Source: Chrysopilus asiliformis
Taxonomy: Eukaryota; Arthropoda; Insecta; Diptera; Rhagionidae
Reading direction: 5' to 3'
DNA length: 64,000 nucleotides
Assembly: GCA_964034945.1 (NCBI GenBank)
Contig: OZ035960.1
Location: 87,757,848-87,821,847 of the forward strand
Shown: positions 57,017 through 64,000 of the stretch, in pieces
How positions within the stretch are numbered: position 1 is the stretch's first letter
Layout: every line of letters starts with the position of its first letter
The notes under the pieces: model-generated
Database searches by the model: none
What the model was told of the DNA's origin: nothing
Seen by the model: only the letters and a program-made list of their open reading frames with translations
Program-made: the position numbers and the translations under genes

Positions 57017-58917
57017 AAATAAAAATTTTGCCTGTCTTCATAAAGAGTATTTGGCGATTAGCTCCTTGTAATTGTAGCTTTTCTTATGTTTCAAATACTA
57101 AAAATTATATCATAAAGAGATAAAATTATATCGAGGTATTTTTAAATAAATATCAGACAAAATACTTGAAACCTATATTCATAAAAATATCAACTAGATA
57201 CTTATCAAAATGTCGCTTAATTACATCCTTGAGTGCCTAAAAGTAAAAGAAAATTAAGTCAAAACCCACCGAAAAGAAAGAATTAAGCAGGGAACCTGAA
57301 ATTTAACTCACGAACTGCAAGTCATCTAGATAGAAAAAATGTGAGCAGTCGTGAATAAAAGGCGAAGTCACAGATTTTTGACATGATCACATGCTGAGCT
57401 CGACTAACTTAAATCGATTAACAGTCCAATTAAATGGCAATTAAACCGTAACTAATTTTAATCGTATTACGCCGGTGGTTATTTGAATACCGTCACAGAA
57501 AATGTGAGAAACAGCATTGGATCGTCTTTCGGAGTTGTTTTTATTTGTTTTAACTTCTTTCTCCACTCAGGTCGAGTTAAAAATTTCAGATCTAATCTAT
57601 GATCGCATGCCGATCATGGATGCAATTGGAAGGTGTCGTGTGGTAAATTTTGAATCTGTGTTTATTTTATTACCTTTTTATCATCATATAACGTTTTATT
57701 TCTGCTCGAAATTACAAGAAACGTGATCTAATGGCAAAAATTGGGATGTTATTTAATCGAATTTGATTTCATTTACTCTGGTCAAACGGTCAATAAAATG
57801 ATTTTAAACATTTAGTGCGCGAAAGGTGTCCCATGAACTAGTAGACATTGCTGGGTTAAAGTTTGGAGCTTGATCGATTAATGCATCTGCGTGATTGATG
57901 TGCAACATAAGAAAGGGATATGTTCGATTATAAAATTGAAAAGTAAAAAAAAAGTTCTTTCTTGCTGTTCAGTTTTTTTTTTATTATGGCTAACGGTGAT
58001 CACAATTTTTTGATAACTTTATGATTGACACGAGATATTGTTTTACGGGTGATCTGGGTAAAGGATATGACAGCATGACACCAAGTCAAGATGTGACATA
58101 ATAATCTCAACGATTATTTAATCTTTTACACGAACTATGTGACAGTAAAAACTGAATAGTGTGTCTAGATTGCTACTCTGTCATTGGTTTAATGTGTTGT
58201 ATAACTATTAGAACTGGTTTTGATTAGACATAATATGCGATTTTTTTCACGGCCTGCTATTAAAACGTCCCGTGGAGACAGCATTTAGCAGAATTTTTTT
58301 GATATCTTGGGCAAAAATGTTCGGGAAAGATATTTTTGGAAGTGTCATATTAATGGCAGGCTTTGAAAAAATTGCAATTTTTGTATGATCGAGACCTAAA
58401 ATTAATAAAAATTGACACAAAAATGTGGCAGTAGATTTTTGCAACAGATATTAGTTTCTAGTTTTAAAAAGTTGTTTTTAGCACTGAAAGAATGATTTTT
58501 TTTTAACTAGAGAATTTCAATGCAATTATGTAGAATGGTTCCGAAGTGGCAATTTGAGCTTTTGAATCTTGTAAAAACTAGGATTTCAGCATTTATTGAG
58601 GTAGATTTAAGTAGAGTTAGTAGTAAGTAAAAATGTACTTTGATACGAGTTCCAATATCGGTTTTAAGAATTTCAAAAACTTGAATTGCCACTTTAATGC
58701 TATTCTACATGCTTGCATTGCAAACGCGATGCGCGCCTGCACTTAGAGGAATACCCAGGATGCGGGAAAGCTGAAGTTTCAATGTCATAATTTGATAGAA
58801 GACTAGAATGTGGACCCATTTTTTGCCGGGTTCACTCTTTCGCCTGGCTGGAATATATATGTACCGTTAAAGTTTAAACATCCCACAAAATCAGAAATCC
58901 TAAATTAAGGGTATTAA
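57017..58917. other. Intergenic DNA; exon-like stretch at 57577-57640 and a family C head at 58800-58865
   Basis: TTCTTTCTCCACTCAG precedes a plus-strand frame reading VELKISDLIYDRMPIMDAIG and ending at a possible donor (CGTGTG|GTAAAT). No partner exon is seen, so it is not called as a gene. GACTAGAATGTGGACCCATT with GCCGGGTTCACTCTTTCGCC at 58800-58850 is a degenerate family C head. Confidence 0.25.
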
Positions 58918-59340
58918 ATTAACTCTTTATCGTAGTTGATTGTAAACACGTAGAATCGTAAAATTGTAAATAAAATCGTAGTTTTTTGACAGTTCTCCAT
59001 ATAAATTTTTTTACGACGAAAACTACAATCTACCACACTCGAAGGTATGGTAAAATAGTAGTTTTTGTCGTAATTCTAATAAAGTGAGGTTAAGACATGT
59101 TTTGTGACATGTCAACTTGGTGCCAACTCTAAAATGGACATTGGAAAAGCAAGTAAATTAAAGTATTTATATGATTTAGTATAAATTAAGAGTTAAAAAA
59201 TGCTTTAAACAACAAACTGTCAAAAATTTACGACAAAACCCACAACCTCTAGTAAAGCGCTGCTCACGCTTCGTTGTACTTTTCCATCGTAGATTTACAT
59301 TACAATCTACGATTTTACTATCTACGATCAAGAGTGAATA
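58918..59340. mobile_element. MITE with ATCGTAG-rich inverted ends
   Basis: The left part (ACTCTTTATCGTAGTTGATT, CGTAGAATCGTAAAATTG, TTTTTTGACAG) is mirrored by the right part (CTGTCAAAAATTTACGAC, TCTACGATTTTACTATCTAC, GATCAAGAGTG). CTACGAT/ATCGTAG words recur in both arms. No coding content and no clean target duplication. Confidence 0.55.
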
Positions 59341-59943
59341 GCCCTATTATTTGCTGCTATATATCGATTAAGTTAACCAGAGTGTGGCCATCGGAAAACC
59401 GTTTTCGAAATCACACGACAATTTTCGAACTGTCTTATTTCGAAAATTTTGTTGAAAAAATCAACTTTGTTTTCAGTTTTTTTTTAAAATTATTATATTT
59501 AAAACTTTTTAAGCTCTTGATCGAAGAAAATTGTTCTTAAATTAATCGATTAAAATATTTTTCGCTCAAACCTGTGATAATGACCGAACAATTTAAAATT
59601 TTTAACGAACAATTAGAAAATTTCTACGAACATCAGTTTCAAGATTGCACACTCTAGTATTATATAGTCTCTTTACACGAAATTTTGTCAGTACTTGGCT
59701 TGGAGTGCGTTTCAGTTTTTGACGGGTACATTCAAAGAGTGGAGTTGAGTATGAGAAATTGAATCGTAAGAATTGCACGGACGGCACAATTTGGAAAAGG
59801 ATCGTACAATGAAATTGTGAATTAGTGAGATTTTAAATAGCAAAAGAGAGGTTACATTCCAGAGAGTGACGTACTTTCGTTGAATCGAGCATTTTACTCC
59901 CCAAGTCATTAAATTGATAGCACTGCCTAAACAATTTTACTTT
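59341..59943. other. Intergenic DNA, no gene seen
   Basis: AT-rich; only chance frames. Confidence 0.4.
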
Positions 59944-60361
59944 AAAACATAACAAAAGCTATAATCCAATCTGGCAATTATTGAAAACCCGTATGGTGAT
60001 TTAAGTGAACAGCGAACAGTTGTATCAAAATTCCACTTTGAACTCAAACTTTCCAATAAGACTTTTTAAAATTTATTCCAATCGGATTTTAATGTATGCG
60101 AGATTTATGTAGAATCATATCCTAAATAACTTTTGTTCTAGGATTTTTTTGATAAAATTCGCCGTTTTTGAGATATTCAGAAAAAAAGTTTTCTTTCGTA
60201 TGGGAGGTACCCCCCCTAATGGTCCATTTTTGCTCATTAACGAACTTAGCCTCGCATTTTACGAAAAACGAATCTGCGCAAAATTTCAAGTCTCTAGCTC
60301 AATCCGTGCGCCCGCAATCCGCGCCACAGACAGACAGACGGACTGACAGACAGACGGACTG

Positions 60362-60396
<35 letters not shown>

Positions 60397-60559
60397 GAAG
60401 GACGGACAGACAGAGGGACGGACGGACATGTAGAAATTAATTATTTTTATCATTCTAAACACACTGGTGTAATTCATTTTTGTGTGTGATGACGGGATCT
60501 TGGCGTTACAAACGGTAAGGCAAAGTTAATATACCCTTTGCTTTCACCATACGGGTATA
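59944..60559 (-). repeat. Family A repeat, copy 7
   Basis: Reverse orientation, standard ends, array at 60329-60428 with many GACAGACAGACGG units. One hairpin arm is shortened (AAGCTATAATCCAATCTGGC). It has the GTTCGCTGTTCACTTAAAT variant shared with copies 1 and 2. Confidence 0.85.
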
Positions 60560-60639
60560 ATAATATGTGTATGGGGTGGTGCTCTTCTCGCTGCCTTGTC
60601 ACCGCGACCTTAAGATCTATTGTGACTTCCCCATTTTTA

Positions 60640-60960
60640 TGTTAGCCACCCCTCTTCTAGATCCTTAGTGAATCTTAGAATGGTTTTGAGTGGAGTCCTC
60701 TTTATGTCTTCTGATAGTAATTGTGCCTTTCCCATTAAGGACATCCTTGTTCGCGCCAACGCTGCGCATTGATAGAATTTAACGCTGCGCATTGATAGTG
60801 CTCTGCAGTTTCGATAGAATTTAAGTCATTAGACGATACGGATTCTGTCACAAATTTAAGAAGTTCTTTGTCAAACTTCACAAAGAAGTCTCCCCACTTA
60901 ATTATTCTTCTATTTTGCCAATCTGGCATGTGGCTCAAAGTTGTTAATTTCCTGATCCAC
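60640..60960 (-). pseudogene. Probable C-terminal remnant of a LINE ORF2
   Basis: Minus-strand frames read ETAEHYQCAAL, then CAALARTRMSLMGKAQLLSE and PLKTILRFTKDLE. The series 'EH.C.C.AL...R...LG....LS.E......L..ILRF' is typical of the tail after RNase H in R1/I/Jockey-type LINEs. It is frameshifted and has a local duplication (ACGCTGCGCATTGATAG twice, about 60757-60800). Confidence 0.35.
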
Positions 60961-62630
60961 TTACTCCTTAAGTTGCAGTTTGAGGGTCTGAACCGGAAAC
61001 CTTTTTGAACCGGAAAATGGGTTGACTCTGTCTTCTTTTGCCCTCCTCAAAATGCAATATTATAAACAAATTTTGTATGCGAAATTTCAAACAAACCATC
61101 ATCGATCCAAACAAGTCGAGCAATTAAGAATTTCTTATTAACTTTTTCCAATATTGATAAATTTTCTTACGGTAGATCAAAGGATAGTATAACAAACTGT
61201 TATCTACGGAAGCTTATCGTAAACAAGAAAAACGACATCTGTGAAAGCATCAATCTTTTTGATCACCAGTCCGCGCTTGTACAGTAAAAGTCAACAATTT
61301 ATGTCGCAAATTTCAGCAGATCGACCTGAAAACCAACGAACAAATCAAAATGGCCAGACAACAGCAATTTCATTGGTAATATTTTACCAACAACTTATGA
61401 CAAATTGATTGGACACATCGACAAGGTCCACCACAGGAATAAACGATGCAGATTTTCGGTGCAAAAAATATATAAATTTTTATTTTTCTCGAAATTTTTT
61501 TTTTTAAACTTCAATGCAGGAACATTATGGTCACTTGGTCCAGTATTTGTTTATTAATTTTTATGTGATTATTTGCATAATATTTCTACAAATTTGATCA
61601 TCAATAATCGAATTATGCGTCAATATCTGCTCATTGTAGCCTCAGGACCAATTATAAAATATTTTTGCACGAGAAAAATTGGAATTTTTTGAGATCTTTT
61701 TTTGTTACAGCTGAATGGTTGCGAACAGAGAAGAACATTAAAAAAGTTGATCTCCCGTCGAGTTAATGTTGAGTTTGATGTTCGCCAATGCGATTACAAT
61801 AAATCTGAAGCGACAAAATGAAGTTATTAACGAACGAAATCATTTGCCATTGAAATTAAATTCGGAGGTAATTTTTTACCGCTTATTTTTATTTATTTTA
61901 TGGCTCTCCAATGTACGAAAATCATGTAGTGCCTTGGCAATTTTGTATACCTAGTATATGAAAACCTAAACCAGTAATATTCAAACAATACTTTTGTTCA
62001 AATTATAAGAAAAATGGCTTAAATATTAAATTAATCCTTTTAAGAGTAATTTATTGTGATTTAAATAAATTTTCAAGACAGTTATGAACTAAAGAGTCAC
62101 GGGAATATGGGATTACTCGTGACTTTGTGAGATATGTTGCTGCATATTCGACACTGAGGTCAAATCAGTAGTTTTCGAATTTAAAATTGAAACGAATTTT
62201 AAAATTTTAATGAAAATAGGAGTAAATCTTCTATGGATATTGCAAGTATTGTAGCAGTCGCCTGGAAAACAAAATTTTATTAAATATGATTTTCACAAAA
62301 AAAAAAAAAAAAAAAAAACTTATCTTCTTTCCGTTCGTAGACTCTTACTCAAATTTCTGCTCACTTCTTCCAGGGTCTCTTCTTCTTTTTTTTCCGTTTT
62401 ATCATTGGCACATCCGTTTTATCATCTGCAGTTCCATTCAAAAACCTAATAATTAACACAAAAACATTAAAAATACTACATTTTTTGAAATTTTCGAAAC
62501 GTCGAATTTTGAAATTTTGTTTGACAGGCACTGAACAATAAACGTAAACAAAACATCACAAATTGTACACAAGAATTTTGAAAAAGATTAATTTTACATC
62601 GATATATAAATTAAATACTTAACGATACAA
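60961..62630. other. Intergenic DNA, downstream flank of the small minus-strand gene
   Basis: AT-rich. A run of 22 A residues at 62297-62318. The 3' untranslated region of the gene at 62631-62923 should lie in the last few hundred bases. No other gene recognised. Confidence 0.35.
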
Positions 62631-62923
62631 TTAGGTACGGATGATTTCAATGTTTGATCCCTTTTGGGCACCTAGTTCCTGGAATAAAACCAAAATTTCA
62701 CGTTAAATTTCTTTTTCGAAAACACACAGCACAAAAACACAGAAAATGACACAGCGGATTAACATGATTTAAACTTGCCATTCGATAATTCCCTCTGTGG
62801 ACCGGTTTGTTTGTCGATCTTCGTTGAACATTAGATCGGCCTGTGAACAATAAAAATATTAGAAATGCGAAAATATTAATAAAAAGTATCAAAACAACTT
62901 ACTTTCAGTCGAACGAAAACCAT
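62631..62923 (-). CDS. Candidate three-exon gene for a 44-residue protein, function unknown
   Basis: Minus-strand exons: 62923-62903 (ATG; MVFVRLK), 62840-62775 (ADLMFNEDR ... STEGIIEWQ) and 62678-62631 (ELGAQKGSNIEIIRT, TAA). All introns are phase 0. Intron 1 (62 nt) has GTAAGT and ...TTTATTGTTCACAG; intron 2 (96 nt) has a weak donor GTTTAA and a good acceptor GGTTTTATTCCAG. A stop codon immediately precedes the ATG in frame, which fixes the start. If intron 2 is retained, the protein ends after one more residue (V, TAA). The hydrophilic, acidic-then-basic composition does not suggest a signal or membrane segment. I do not recognise the family. Support comes from the consistent phases, the short canonical introns and the divergent promoter with CRE sites next to it. 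Confidence 0.5.
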
Positions 62924-63054
62924 TTAAAATGTGGGCCTTTCAAAACACTATGGGCTAAAGATGCTATAGTCGATTTCTGGTCAGAATCAACTTTTGTGAC
63001 GTCAAATTTTGACGTCAAATTAATGACATAAGGGCAGGCAATTTTTCCGGTGTC
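62924..63054. promoter_or_regulatory. Putative divergent promoter with two perfect CRE/ATF sites
   Basis: 131 bp between two opposed ATGs. It contains TGACGTCA twice (62997-63004 and 63010-63017), 13 bp apart, plus TGACATAA at 63024. TGACGTCA is the palindromic CRE bound by CREB/ATF bZIP factors. The piece is less AT-rich than its surroundings. No TATA box is obvious, as in many housekeeping bidirectional promoters. Confidence 0.5.
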
Positions 63055-63390
63055 ATGGCGTTAGGGATATCGAGAGTTTTAATAAATGTGGTAGGTATAG
63101 CAAATAGTAACCCTTTTCACCTTTATATTGAATCTAAAAATCGTAAAAATTCTGAAAGAATTTTTGCAGTTTATCGTAAATTTTTTTTGATAAACTCCGA
63201 TCTTTGCGATGTAACCAAAGTAAGTGATTTGATTTCGGATCAACATGGAGGCATCTCCGGTTTCTATCCCACGAGGAACCTGATTTTTTTTGGCGCCTTG
63301 GTCTCATTTTCCTACCAGGTGGTCAACAGTGCAAGTGCGTCAGCAATTTGTCTTGTCGCGGAAATTATGTTTAATTTTATATTGCAATAG
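63055..63390 (+). CDS. Candidate first exon or short ORF of the divergent plus-strand gene
   Basis: ATG at 63055 opens 111 codons without a stop (MALGISRVLINV... to a TAG at 63388-63390). A donor-like GTG|GTAGGTA lies after codon 12, a strong donor CCAAA|GTAAGTG near 63220, and an acceptor TTTTCCTACCAG| before GTGGTCAACAGTGCAAGTGC at about 63320. Thus the open frame may include introns: splicing 63220 to 63320 keeps the frame and joins DLCDVTK to VVNSASASAICLVAEI. The C-terminal part is hydrophobic and could be a membrane segment. No family recognised. Exon structure unresolved, and it may continue past the window. Confidence 0.35.
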   Translation: MALGISRVLINVVGIANSNPFHLYIESKNRKNSERIFAVYRKFFLINSDLCDVTKVSDLISDQHGGISGFYPTRNLIFFGALVSFSYQVVNSASASAICLVAEIMFNFILQ

Positions 63391-63692
63391 AAGGAAAAGA
63401 TAACCGGCAGAATTTTAATTTCTTTTGGGAAAACGTGAGTAGAGTGGTCAGGTGAATTAAATATAGGACATTTTTGTAATGCAGAGATGAAAATTTTAGT
63501 GAAGGATACTCGCTCGGGTTATGGTTAAAATCATCCCAAGGATGGATGTATAACCACATGGCTGCACCATATAGTGGATTTTAGCAGGATATAAAAAGAA
63601 ATTTTATCATCTTTAAGAAAAGCACAAAAACAATTCAAGTAAGACCGAAGCTTTTTTTTTTTTTAAAACAAAATTCGGGAAAAAAGTATAAA
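63391..63692. other. Intergenic DNA left of the second retroelement copy
   Basis: AT-rich; no feature recognised. Confidence 0.35.
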
Positions 63693-63696
63693 TGTG

Positions 63697-64000
63697 TGTC
63701 ACAGGATGTTCAGGACGTTTGGGTGAGGGTTTATATTAAACGAAAACAGTTGAATTTATTAATCTGGTTTTATTCTCGATTTCAATACACGGTTTGTCTT
63801 TTACATGCGCCTCGGTACGGATTCAAGTTACGACTCTCGCTTCTTTGTCATTGCTCGGGTTACCCGATTGGCTTCTTTTTCCTGACCCTGCGGAACAGAG
63901 GTGTCAGGCTGACAACTCGGCCCTTCCTGACGAATGTCCGCCTCGGACAGGTCATCATCACTGGAGTCATCCTCGATGTCGGCATCTTCCAGATCTGGAT
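63697..64000 (-). mobile_element. Second copy of the Ty3/Gypsy element, cut by the window edge
   Basis: A 218-bp LTR in reverse orientation (63697-63914) is followed by the reverse complement of the last coding segment of Gag-Pol up to the window edge. Compared with the copy at 51942-56159 there are a few single-base differences in the LTR and one in the visible 86 coding bases, so the two are close relatives but not a recent identical pair. Because the coding part continues beyond the LTR, this is not a solo LTR. Whether it has the same internal deletions cannot be seen here. Confidence 0.9.

Overview
The window looks like a gene-poor stretch of insect chromosome, probably dipteran. It is AT-rich. 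The best gene is an arthropod cuticle/peritrophin-type chitin-binding protein. Introns are short (about 60 to 150 bases), and the mobile elements are typical of insects: mariner with a DD37D triad, pogo, hAT, Harbinger, piggyBac-type MITEs, and Ty3/Gypsy. Species cannot be fixed from the sequence alone.

Host genes are few. A minus-strand gene at about 14.8-16.5 kb encodes a secreted Pro/Gly-rich protein with one chitin-binding type-2 domain (CPAP1-like); its first coding exon was not found. At about 62.6-63.4 kb two small divergent genes are inferred from splice signals around a 131-bp intergenic promoter with two perfect TGACGTCA sites. The minus-strand one is a three-exon 44-residue protein. 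A weaker candidate is a cysteine-rich exon at 44.5 kb.

The rest is mostly a nested deposit of mobile DNA. From left to right: a decayed transposase-like gene (0-2.7 kb); a truncated Harbinger element with remains of both of its genes (4.3-5.8 kb); a converging pair of microsatellite-bearing repeats (family A, 8.2-10.6 kb); MITEs (10.9-12.4 kb); a pogo-derived element inside a copy of family B (22-23.5 kb); a piggyBac-type MITE (25.8 kb); a nested hAT stack (26.4-28.7 kb); two more A copies (30.4-31.7 kb); a near-complete mariner inside family D (33-34.7 kb); another A copy (36.6 kb); a LINE fragment (41.2 kb); a foldback element inside a second D copy (47.7-48.7 kb); two B copies (49-51 kb); a young Ty3/Gypsy retroelement (51.9-56.2 kb); two converging A copies (56.4 and 60 kb); and a second retroelement copy cut by the right edge (63.7-64 kb).

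The most notable objects are these. The retroelement keeps one uninterrupted reading frame although most of its reverse transcriptase and part of its integrase are missing in frame. Family A pairs a GTCC/GTCT array with a short sequence core that also appears in otherwise unrelated repeat families. The hAT stack preserves target duplications at most levels. The divergent promoter with twin CRE sites drives two previously unannotatable small spliced genes. All family assignments come from reading motifs, not from database searches.
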